Assembly (NCBI GenBank): GCA_009916335.1
Contig: SAAR01000096.1
Span: 1 to 10,935 of the forward strand
Length of the DNA stretch: 10,935 bases
Origin: Erysipelotrichia bacterium
GTDB lineage: Bacteria; Bacillota_I; Bacilli_A; Erysipelotrichales; Erysipelotrichaceae
Reading direction: 5' to 3'
Below the pieces are notes generated by a model. The model worked only from the letters and a program-made list of their open reading frames with translations. It was not told where the DNA came from and ran no database searches. This document shows positions 1-6,558 of the stretch, one piece after another. Position numbers and translations under genes: made by a program. Numbering within the stretch: position 1 is the first letter of the stretch; each line of letters opens with the position of its first letter.

Positions 1-8
1 CTTGTCAT
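1..8 (-). CDS. Start of a further minus-strand gene, cut by the left edge
   Basis: Reading leftwards, an ATG at 8-6 is preceded six bases upstream by AAAGGA, the same ribosome site used by several genes here. Only the start codon and about one more codon lie in the window, so the product cannot be named. It follows the TonB-like gene in the same direction and is probably the next gene of that operon. ExbB or ExbD would be natural neighbours of a TonB-like gene, but nothing visible supports either. The ribosome site is buried in a stem-loop, described separately. Confidence 0.4.
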
Positions 9-15
9 GGCGAAT

Positions 16-51
16 CCTTTGGCAAAAGATATAAAATTATATCGCCAAAGG
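16..51 (-). promoter_or_regulatory. Stem-loop that would hide the ribosome site of the left-edge gene
   Basis: CCTTTGGC at 16-23 is the exact reverse complement of GCCAAAGG at 44-51. Inside it, GATATA at 28-33 pairs with TATATC at 38-43 around the loop AAAT, with AAAA at 24-27 as a bulge. On the minus-strand transcript the outer arm contains the AAAGG ribosome site of the gene starting at base 8. There is no T-run on the exit side, so translational control is likelier than termination. Confidence 0.5.
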
Positions 52-77
52 GCGGAAAATAGGGATTTTTTAGTGGG

Positions 78-446
78 TTACTTTGCTACATAAGTCCGAT
101 GTTTTTTAATCAACTCAAAATCAATTTTTTCAATGGGAAGCTTCGTCTCCTGCATAAAGTCTTGCGCCGTAATACGTTCAGGCATGACATCAAGAGGCAT
201 TAGCATTGCATACTCTTCTTGATTTTGATTTTGGAGTTTTTTTTCTGTTTTGTGTTGGACTTTTTCTTCAGAGCTTTCGGGGAAAACAATCCTTTCTATA
301 ATGTGCACCTCAACACTATTTTTGTCTCTCTTTTGAGTTACAGTATATGAGGAAAAACTAAGGCACAAAAAACCTATAAGAACAGTGTGCAATAAAATAG
401 ATAAAGAAAATCCCATGACTTCGTATTTTCTAATTAACTCTTGCAT
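78..446 (-). CDS. Short TonB-like protein, N-terminal anchor without the C-terminal receptor-binding domain
   Basis: This 122-residue protein has a short cytoplasmic start and one hydrophobic helix at about 12-32, then a charged, Gln/Glu/Lys-rich periplasmic tail. Ser16 and His20 lie in the helix with the S-x3-H spacing known from the TonB membrane anchor, where these residues couple to ExbB/ExbD. A classical TonB is about 220-280 residues and ends in a domain that grips the receptor; here the protein stops after some 90 periplasmic residues and no such domain follows in the DNA. It may be a dedicated partial energy transducer, a modulator of another TonB, or a truncated gene. The start is 4 bases after the preceding gene's TGA and has only a weak ribosome site, which suggests translational coupling. 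The anchor assignment is moderately secure; the function is inferred. Confidence 0.7.
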   Translation of the reverse strand: MQELIRKYEVMGFSLSILLHTVLIGFLCLSFSSYTVTQKRDKNSVEVHIIERIVFPESSEEKVQHKTEKKLQNQNQEEYAMLMPLDVMPERITAQDFMQETKLPIEKIDFELIKKHRTYVAK

Positions 447-450
447 AGCA

Positions 451-1110
451 TCACTTGTTTTTTAATAATGCCCCATAAAGATTTTTAGGGTCACATACCT
501 TTTTAGCGTGTCCGTAAAGTTCACTAGCTCTTTGTTTATCAACAGGGATGCCACAATATCCTTTTTCGTATATCTCAGCGCTTTTATATAAAATTCGACA
601 ACTATTTGATGCTCCTATAAAAGGGAGATATTTTGCAACTTCTTTGTTATATTCAGCTTGTGTTTTAATTCCAAGTGCCTCATTAATATCTTTCATAAGA
701 TACTCATCGTATGCCTTGTCCTTGTAATTCATTCTTTCTAACAAAATAAATAAACTGTACTCAGCTGATAGGGAACTTTTTGTCTCTTCTACACTCTTAT
801 CAAAATAAGCTTTAGCAGATTTCCAATCGTGAATTTTAATTTTATAAAGCCGAGAGCCATCTTCTTGATCAATTTGTTCTACACGGTCATTGCTTAATTT
901 ACATGCATCATAGGGACATGTAGGCACTTTCTTTTCAACAATTTTAAATCCTTTTTCGCCTGTATAAAATTTAATTGCTTCTTGAAAATTTTCATCGCTC
1001 TTTTGCTTCTCTAAATCACTTGCAATCGTTATTTTAATGCTTGTGGCAGAAGAAGCATAGAGTGTTGAAATTGTAAGCATTAGAGCCAATAATTTAAAGT
1101 ATGTTTTCAT
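451..1110 (-). CDS. Secreted Sel1-like/TPR-type periplasmic protein, cysteine-containing
   Basis: This 219-residue protein begins with a clear Sec signal peptide (Lys2, hydrophobic core to about 18, then A-S-S-A), so it should be periplasmic. The middle is helical. Residues 171-206 look like a Sel1-type repeat (Leu-Tyr-x-x-Ala-x-x-Tyr-x-x-Gly followed by Ala-x-x-Leu-Tyr-x-x-Ala). Cysteines at 65, 70, 171, 186 and 206 could form disulfides, which is common in secreted Sel1-like proteins of this phylum. Such proteins usually act as protein-binding scaffolds. A strong ribosome site (AAAGGGG, 8 bases upstream of the ATG) lies in the 13-base gap after the Tat-protein gene. Its place between the Tat protein and the TonB-like gene suggests a periplasmic accessory role in uptake or redox chemistry, but the actual role is unknown. 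Confidence 0.7.
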   Translation of the reverse strand: MKTYFKLLALMLTISTLYASSATSIKITIASDLEKQKSDENFQEAIKFYTGEKGFKIVEKKVPTCPYDACKLSNDRVEQIDQEDGSRLYKIKIHDWKSAKAYFDKSVEETKSSLSAEYSLFILLERMNYKDKAYDEYLMKDINEALGIKTQAEYNKEVAKYLPFIGASNSCRILYKSAEIYEKGYCGIPVDKQRASELYGHAKKVCDPKNLYGALLKNK

Positions 1111-1123
1111 TCGTATTTCCCCT

Positions 1124-2038
1124 TTAACATGCTGTAAAAAATATTCTATTGATATAAGGCAAGGGATAGGGTAAGGGGGCTGCTATGGTTACTCCACTAC
1201 TCTTCTCTTTGATAATAATGTGGTATGCTGACAATTCTCTCACCAGTGCATCGTTTGGCATTTTGTAGTTATCGTGCAAGAAAACTCCTCCATCCATCTC
1301 TGCTAAAGGATGGGATGTAATAGCACCTGCTAATGTCTCTTTGAAAATGACATTTATTGCATGATTTTTTTTGACAGAAAAAGAACTACTCGCACTTATG
1401 GTATCACTTTCATTTATTAATTCCAGTGTGTATTGTCCCTCTTTTGGAACGACAACGGCAAGATTAATAACAGCATTTTCCCACAAGCGGTAGTAATTAT
1501 AAACACCCTCTGGAGCATTTGGATCATACCATGTCGCATAATCAATATCGTTGTTTTCAGGTATCATGGAGGGAATTACTTCTGTGCCGTTTACATGTAA
1601 AGGAACACTTTTGTAATGTGTTCTATCGAGGAGCTTTTTATCGGACTCTCGTTCTTCTCTTTCATTTGCTAAACAGATTACTAGCACCTCATCTTCTTTT
1701 AAAAAGTGTTGTTTACTGTATTCAATATACCCTGGGCAGAGTTCATTATCAAAACATCTACCTTGCAAGTAGAACTTTACAGGATTGTGCATCTGCTGAC
1801 AACACTCAATATCCCATTGTGTGCTATTGGCTTTGATAATTATAAGGTCATCATCCAAATCTCCAACCATATGTATATGGGCTACTTTCTCGTTATTTGT
1901 TGATTGTGCATTTGCAAAAGAAGCGTGCATAAATAGAGGCAATAAAGAAGCACCCCTTAAAAAAGTACGCCTTGATTTTTGTTGCTTGATTGCTAGAATT
2001 CGTTTTACATCATCGGCTTGTTCGTCATATGTAAACAT
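1124..2038 (-). CDS. Tat-exported periplasmic protein of unknown family
   Basis: The N-terminus carries a twin-arginine signal: S-R-R-T-F-L-R at 22-28, a hydrophobic stretch to about 40, then F-A-N-A with likely cleavage after residue 44. The mature part (about 260 residues) is mostly predicted beta-strand and may be Ig-like. Cys79, Cys80, Cys95 and Cys101 cluster near its start, His54 and His56 form an HxH, and the last residue is also a cysteine. Tat export means folding before export, often with a metal or redox cofactor bound, but I recognise no cofactor fold. The gene starts 2 bases after the cytochrome b gene, its AAAGGA site lying in that gene's last codons, so the two are surely co-translated. 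A periplasmic redox or metal partner of the cytochrome is the obvious guess. I see no molybdopterin-binding motif, so MsrP-like identity is not supported. Confidence 0.75.
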   Translation of the reverse strand: MFTYDEQADDVKRILAIKQQKSRRTFLRGASLLPLFMHASFANAQSTNNEKVAHIHMVGDLDDDLIIIKANSTQWDIECCQQMHNPVKFYLQGRCFDNELCPGYIEYSKQHFLKEDEVLVICLANEREERESDKKLLDRTHYKSVPLHVNGTEVIPSMIPENNDIDYATWYDPNAPEGVYNYYRLWENAVINLAVVVPKEGQYTLELINESDTISASSSFSVKKNHAINVIFKETLAGAITSHPLAEMDGGVFLHDNYKMPNDALVRELSAYHIIIKEKSSGVTIAAPLPYPLPYINRIFFTAC

Positions 2039-2040
2039 TA

Positions 2041-3054
2041 CTATTTCCTTTGTTGTATAGCGTGCAAAAATGTTTTTAAGTCCTCATGGCTTCCGCAGTT
2101 ATTAATACGCTCTGAAAGGATAATTGTCTGATATGCCACAAATGCTTCTTGTGTGCTTTGCTTTTTTAAATCAAGTAGAAGTGCAAATTTTCGACTCCTA
2201 CAAAATCTCTCCTTCTCATTCCAAAGAACCACACCATCAAGGGAATTGGTACATTTTTTTGCCCAGTAAAAATCTGCTAAAACCTCAGCGCTCTCCTTTG
2301 AAGAAGGGATTATTCCCCTTAAAAACAAATCATCTTCTCCGTTTATTTTTGGAGAATTCATTTTAACTTTTGTATTTAATGTCTCGTAAATAGTGTTTAA
2401 AGAAGCATAAGCCGATGTTCCATTGATGCTTAACCCGATAAGCATAATACAAAGCAATGTTTTCAAAATAAAAGGTCCTGATCTAAACATGTGAGAGATA
2501 ATATTTTGATATTTTGTTGCATTAAGATAAATCATATGGACAATATGAGCGATACTCGTCCAAAGAAGTGCCCATGCTGAGTAGTGATGAATATTTCTAA
2601 ACAACCCACGATAATATCCAATTTCCATAATGGGAAGTGTGCCTCTGTAATATCTAAACCATCCAGAGATTAAAAGAAGTGTCATTGAAATGAGGAAAAG
2701 TATGGTTATTGGATTTTTAGTAATCCCTTTTTTGGTAAATCCTAAAACAAAACCCACAACCATCGCAGCATACATAATAACCCCGACTAAAAAGTGGTAT
2801 TGATACATTTGTCCTCTAATAACACGGGAGAGAATAAAACGAGCCCCTGCCCCTGCATCGATTTCTGCTATTGGAAATGCAAAGTCCATTACATCCTTCA
2901 TGAGATTAGGAACAGAAAAAGCTGTACAACCCAACCACCCCGTTACCCCAAGAAAAATAGCCATCATAAAAATAGCCCAATGATTTAATTTTAAAATCCA
3001 ATTTAACCACTCTTTTTTTATGGTTAATAGGAACTTTTTTATTGTTAATTGCAT
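2041..3054 (-). CDS. Di-haem cytochrome b (b561/hydrogenase-type) with periplasmic C-terminal tail
   Basis: This 337-residue inner-membrane protein has five hydrophobic helices at about 28-46, 88-106, 115-133, 158-176 and 193-212. Positive loops put the N-terminus in the cytoplasm and the C-terminus in the periplasm. Histidines fall at the two membrane faces: His25 with His170 or His173 near the cytoplasm, and His87 with His156 or His157 near the periplasm. That is the pattern for two b haems relaying electrons across the membrane, as in b561, hydrogenase and formate dehydrogenase cytochrome subunits. Residues 213-337 form an extra periplasmic part with Cys268, Cys285 and Cys320 and no CxxCH motif, unusual for this family of four-helix proteins. 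The gene overlaps its upstream neighbour by 10 bases and has a good AAGGA site. Likely role (inferred): passing quinol electrons to a periplasmic acceptor, perhaps a ferric chelate taken up by the receptor. Confidence 0.8.
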   Translation of the reverse strand: MQLTIKKFLLTIKKEWLNWILKLNHWAIFMMAIFLGVTGWLGCTAFSVPNLMKDVMDFAFPIAEIDAGAGARFILSRVIRGQMYQYHFLVGVIMYAAMVVGFVLGFTKKGITKNPITILFLISMTLLLISGWFRYYRGTLPIMEIGYYRGLFRNIHHYSAWALLWTSIAHIVHMIYLNATKYQNIISHMFRSGPFILKTLLCIMLIGLSINGTSAYASLNTIYETLNTKVKMNSPKINGEDDLFLRGIIPSSKESAEVLADFYWAKKCTNSLDGVVLWNEKERFCRSRKFALLLDLKKQSTQEAFVAYQTIILSERINNCGSHEDLKTFLHAIQQRK

Positions 3055-3602
3055 ACATTGTCCTTATAATGCTTTTGTGGGCTTAAAGAGATAAGTGTTT
3101 TAATAAAAAGTGTTAAGAAGATAAAAATAATCAACCCAAAAACGTAATATATGGATGGCTTTAAATCTTCCATATAGAGTTTTTTTCTCTTAGAAAAGAG
3201 TTCACTCTCATACTGTGTAAACTCTCTAAGACTTCTTACAAAAGAGTACGTTGCCCTTTTTTTAAATGTTTCAAAATCAATCTCTTTGGCATACAGTAAA
3301 TCTTTTTTTGCACCTTCAAGGTTATTTTGAAATACTTTGATTTTTGAGCTAAGATAATATGCCTTAGCAACGACTTTTTTATCAGAAGATGTTAATATCA
3401 TCTCGTTGCATAGCGTTAAAAGCTCATCAAGATTATTTTTTTGATCAAGTCGTGTTTCAATACTTTCAAATTTTTGAAGGTATTCCACAGGGTAAGTATA
3501 TGTATCTTTTGGTCTTTGAAATTTTGGAGTATACAGTGCATAATAGCCTGAGATGCCGCTCATAAAGACGACAAACAGCAAAGCGTTTAAAAAGATTCGC
3601 AT
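3045..3602 (-). CDS. Two-helix inner-membrane protein with periplasmic TPR-like region
   Basis: This 185-residue protein has one membrane helix near the start (about 4-22), a second near the end (about 150-172) and a helical middle (about 40-135) that should lie in the periplasm. The stretch at about 45-110 has the alternating-helix look of tetratricopeptide repeats (Leu-Leu-x-Leu-Cys-Asn, then Ala-Tyr-Tyr-Leu-Ser-Ser-Lys, then Leu-Glu-Gly-Ala-Lys), which normally bind other proteins. It overlaps the EAL gene by 16 bases and the cytochrome gene by 10, so the three are probably made together by coupled translation; its own ATG has no convincing ribosome site. It could be an assembly or sensing partner of the cytochrome, or connect periplasmic state to the cytoplasmic EAL protein. 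I do not recognise a named family. Confidence 0.7.
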   Translation of the reverse strand: MRIFLNALLFVVFMSGISGYYALYTPKFQRPKDTYTYPVEYLQKFESIETRLDQKNNLDELLTLCNEMILTSSDKKVVAKAYYLSSKIKVFQNNLEGAKKDLLYAKEIDFETFKKRATYSFVRSLREFTQYESELFSKRKKLYMEDLKPSIYYVFGLIIFIFLTLFIKTLISLSPQKHYKDNVCN

Positions 3603-4321
3603 GTTGGTTTTACAATCGATTCCAGTGGTGCAGGTTTACCAAAAACATAACCCTGTACATAATCAGCACCTAAAGCAATGACGATATCAAGAATTTCTTG
3701 ATTTTCAACAAATTCAACAATAGATTTTTTTTCATTTTTTTGAATGGCGAGAATAAAAGCACCCAATGTCTCCTTTTTTGCCTCATCTTTATCAATTCCC
3801 GTTACCATACTTCCATCAATTTTAATAAAATCATATAGTCCATTTGAGCGATAAATTTGTTCAAAGTTTGAAAAACCAGCCCCAAAGTCATCTAAGGCAA
3901 ATTGATATCCACACTCTTTTTTAAGTGCAATCATCTCTTTAATAGCACTATTTGGGGTATTAATTGATTCAGCAACCTCCAAGATACATTTACTTGTATC
4001 AAAGTTTGCATAAGTAGATAGTTCTCTTAAATAGCTCCATAACCCTTCATTGAGTTCTATTGAAGAGATATTGATAGAAAACGAGAACGTAGGATGTGCT
4101 AATTGGTAATCTTGCATTTTTTCAAGAATGCATTTAGCCATTGCAAAGCGCTGATGAGGAGTAATCTCACTCATAAAATCTTTTGGGCTTTCTATCTCAT
4201 TCTTATAGTTTATTCGAGAAAGAATTTCATAGAACTCAACTTTGAATGTCTTACAATTAACAACAGGATGTGCAAATTGCAATAAGTGGTCGTGAATAAT
4301 TTGTGAAACGATTTTTTTCAT
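3587..4321 (-). CDS. Stand-alone EAL-domain c-di-GMP phosphodiesterase
   Basis: The whole 244-residue protein is a single cytoplasmic EAL domain with no sensor domain or membrane helix. EAL enzymes cut c-di-GMP to pGpG using two metal ions. The signature residues are visible: Glu32 in the variant E-I-L motif, Asn84 (S-I-N-I-S), Glu115 and/or Glu118 in I-L-E-V-A-E, Asp144-Asp145 in D-D-F-G-A-G-F-S, Lys167 in I-K-I-D-G, Glu203/Glu206 in V-E-F-V-E, and Gln223 in Q-G-Y-V-F-G-K-P. All expected metal and catalytic positions seem filled, so it is probably active. The gene starts 12 bases after the receptor gene with a weak purine-rich ribosome site, and its end overlaps the next gene by 16 bases. 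A phosphodiesterase embedded in an uptake operon is unusual. With no sensor of its own, its input may come through the neighbouring membrane TPR-like protein (inference). Confidence 0.88.
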   Translation of the reverse strand: MKKIVSQIIHDHLLQFAHPVVNCKTFKVEFYEILSRINYKNEIESPKDFMSEITPHQRFAMAKCILEKMQDYQLAHPTFSFSINISSIELNEGLWSYLRELSTYANFDTSKCILEVAESINTPNSAIKEMIALKKECGYQFALDDFGAGFSNFEQIYRSNGLYDFIKIDGSMVTGIDKDEAKKETLGAFILAIQKNEKKSIVEFVENQEILDIVIALGADYVQGYVFGKPAPLESIVKPTCESF

Positions 4322-4333
4322 TTTTTCTCTTTT

Positions 4334-6499
4334 TTAAAAATTAACTTGCATTGAAGCAATAACTCGTCTAGGCTCACCTAAAAACAGTTGAGAACCTCTT
4401 GTGCTTGCTGTACCGAATCCATCCATTGATCCTGCTGCAAAGACTCCTGACCAATATTTTTCATTGGTGATATTGTTGATGGTTAGTCTAAAGGTTGTTT
4501 TATCCCCTAGTAGGTGTTTTGTAATGTAGCGCATCCCTAAATCAATTGTAAAATAATCACGAGCATATTGTGTATTGGCTTCATCAATGGGCCTATCATC
4601 GGTATAATGAAAATTCGCACTAAAGCCTAGCGTGCCTGTGTTAATCGGAAGCAGATAGTCAAGCAAGATGTTGTATTGCCACTCAGGAACACCAATAATC
4701 TGTTTGTTTTCGAGTGTTGCTAATTTTGCATTTTGAAGTTCGGCATCAAGATATGTTACTCCGCCTAAAAGACTTAAATTATCTATGAGTTTTCCACCCA
4801 TCATCAACTCTACACCACGATTTCTTTGTTCACCTTTTTCGGCATAAATTCCATCGTCTCCTAGATAGGCAATAGGACGAATGATTTGAAACAATGCCGT
4901 TGATAAATCTATCTTATCAAGAGATGCTTTTGCTCCAATTTCATACTGTTTGCTTCGAGATGGTTCTAAAACTATACTACTACCATCTGAGTTAGTTCCA
5001 GAGGAACCTGCTTGAATTGCATCCGCATAGGTAAAATAGAGGTTTAGATTATCAAGGGGTTTATAAATCAAACTAGCAGCATAACTTTGTCCTTGGTCAT
5101 CATAGGTTTGAGATTTTACCCCAGAAGAGGAGTAGCTGTATTGATTAAACCAACTGTTACTAAAACTTAGAATTGTTTGCCACTGCTTGTTCAAGGTAAT
5201 CACATCGCCTAGCATTAGGCTATTGACATTATTAAGAGAAGATTTATACCGAGGGGCTGAGCTTACAAATGTTGTTGGTTCAGCAAAGAGAGTAGGATTG
5301 TAAATATTTGATACGCCTAAAATTGCACTTGAAGCGCCTGTGTTTAGATTAGAATACCCAATAAGTTGATAGCCATTCCCCCCCAAAGAAAGCGTATGTT
5401 GCGTATCAAGAAAATCAAGCTCACTTCTCACCTGTGCCATAAAGCTTTGGATATCCGTTCGCCCTGGAGCAGATATGGTTGATTGTACCGCTTGATACCC
5501 TCCTGTATTGTCCATGAAGGTATTGCTTACACCATAAAGACTTCTATCTGCTCTTTGGTATAAATACCCTCCCTCAAAATACAAATCTGGGTTAATACTG
5601 TATTTTAGTTTAGCACTTGCCGTTGTAGTTTCCAAATCCATGCCTGCATACTTTTGTCCCAATCCTTTTGTTGAGCTATCTACGGAATCAGGGAGTAAAT
5701 AACGAGCAACGCCCCCATTAAGGATAGGCATAACAAATGTTCCAGCGTATCCCTCTTTTTTATAGTTATAGTGACTAAAATTAGTTTCAACGACAGCACT
5801 ATCGTTTACATGCCAATCCAAGGCAATGGCAACAAGTTCACGTTCAAGCTTGCTATCACTTATATACCCTTCTCCACCTTGCTTAACTAGATTAATGCGA
5901 TACCCTACAATGCCTTCTCTTCCACCAAAATCACCATGTATGCCAAAAATAGCATCACTTAGATATGTTGTGGAGAGTGTATTGTAAGGTGTGGATGTAG
6001 GTCGTTTTTCAATAAAGTTGTAAATACCCGATGGTGTTTGTGGACCAAAAAGTGTTCCTGCAACACCGTTTAAAATATCAACTCTTTCAAATTGTTCCAT
6101 AGGCTTTGCTGTTACCGCAAAAACATGTAATCCATCATAGAAGGTATTAGACACCACATCGGAACGAAAACCTCGTGTTTGTGGTCGTCCAACCTCTGCA
6201 CCGCCACGCATTTCAATTTGTGCAGAAGTGGAGTATTTGATAATATCTTCTAGCCCAATGGCTTGCTGATTGGCTATTACCTCTTTGGATACTGAATGAA
6301 TTTGATAAGGGATATTTGCATTTTTTAAACTTCCTAAAAGACCTATGTTTTGATACTCATTAAGAGGTGATGGTTTTTCTTTTGATTCGGTGCTAGATAC
6401 TGTTTTGATAATTTCCAATGGTTCCTTATCAGAAGCTACAACGCTATCACAAATAAGAAGGGCACACAGTGAATAGAGACAAAATGTTGTTTTATGCAC
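4334..6499 (-). CDS. TonB-dependent outer-membrane receptor, siderophore type
   Basis: This 721-residue protein has a Sec signal peptide (hydrophobic core about 5-22). A plug domain follows at about 55-165, with the typical N-I-P-Y-Q-I-H-S-V-S segment, R-G-F-R at 109-112, Y-D-G-L at 121-124, the R-V-D-I-L-N-G segment at 139-145 and G-x-Y-N-F at 158-162. The rest is a beta-barrel rich in alternating aromatic strands, ending in Phe as outer-membrane barrels do. This layout matches the FpvA/FhuE-like siderophore receptor group. The substrate is probably a ferric siderophore, but another metal chelate cannot be excluded. The start codon is GTG with AAAGG 7 bases upstream; the nearby upstream ATG frame closes at once, which supports GTG. 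It is the first gene of the closely packed operon and is preceded by a dyad. I see no convincing Fur box in the 59-base gap. Confidence 0.92.
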   Translation of the reverse strand: MHKTTFCLYSLCALLICDSVVASDKEPLEIIKTVSSTESKEKPSPLNEYQNIGLLGSLKNANIPYQIHSVSKEVIANQQAIGLEDIIKYSTSAQIEMRGGAEVGRPQTRGFRSDVVSNTFYDGLHVFAVTAKPMEQFERVDILNGVAGTLFGPQTPSGIYNFIEKRPTSTPYNTLSTTYLSDAIFGIHGDFGGREGIVGYRINLVKQGGEGYISDSKLERELVAIALDWHVNDSAVVETNFSHYNYKKEGYAGTFVMPILNGGVARYLLPDSVDSSTKGLGQKYAGMDLETTTASAKLKYSINPDLYFEGGYLYQRADRSLYGVSNTFMDNTGGYQAVQSTISAPGRTDIQSFMAQVRSELDFLDTQHTLSLGGNGYQLIGYSNLNTGASSAILGVSNIYNPTLFAEPTTFVSSAPRYKSSLNNVNSLMLGDVITLNKQWQTILSFSNSWFNQYSYSSSGVKSQTYDDQGQSYAASLIYKPLDNLNLYFTYADAIQAGSSGTNSDGSSIVLEPSRSKQYEIGAKASLDKIDLSTALFQIIRPIAYLGDDGIYAEKGEQRNRGVELMMGGKLIDNLSLLGGVTYLDAELQNAKLATLENKQIIGVPEWQYNILLDYLLPINTGTLGFSANFHYTDDRPIDEANTQYARDYFTIDLGMRYITKHLLGDKTTFRLTINNITNEKYWSGVFAAGSMDGFGTASTRGSQLFLGEPRRVIASMQVNF

Positions 6500-6506
6500 A
6501 ATTTTA

Positions 6507-6511
6507 CCTTT
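6507..6511 (-). promoter_or_regulatory. Ribosome site that fixes the GTG start of the receptor
   Basis: AAAGG on the minus strand sits 7 bases before GTG at 6499-6497. The only nearby upstream ATG reads into a TAA that overlaps this site, so GTG is the credible start. Confidence 0.6.
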
Positions 6512-6524
6512 GTAATGTATTCAT

Positions 6525-6550
6525 TCAAGAGTCCCAAGTGGACTCTTTGA
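6525..6550. repeat. Perfect dyad between the HTH-repeat gene and the receptor gene
   Basis: AAGAGTCC at 6527-6534 and GGACTCTT at 6540-6547 are exact inverted copies around the five-base loop CAAGT; with one bulge the pairing extends to TCA/TGA. The dyad lies in the 59-base gap between genes 6559-7383 and 4334-6499. No T-run follows on either strand, so a Rho-independent terminator is a poor fit. An operator or an mRNA structure ahead of the receptor is more likely. The same AAGAGTC half-site recurs in the dyad at 7505-7530. Confidence 0.55.
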
Positions 6551-6558
6551 TTAACACA

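Noticed and set aside
1519..2060. Plus-strand open frames opposite the Tat-protein gene
   Set aside because: They lie antisense inside a well-supported gene with a clear Tat signal, have no good ribosome sites and give no domain-like protein.
1124..3054. MsrP-MsrQ-like periplasmic methionine sulfoxide repair pair
   Set aside because: The Tat-plus-haem-membrane-protein layout is similar, but the Tat protein lacks the molybdopterin-binding sequence features and the cytochrome differs from MsrQ in having a long periplasmic tail.
6525..6550. Rho-independent terminator between the HTH-repeat gene and the receptor
   Set aside because: The stem is good but neither side has the needed T-run, so an operator or mRNA structure is preferred.
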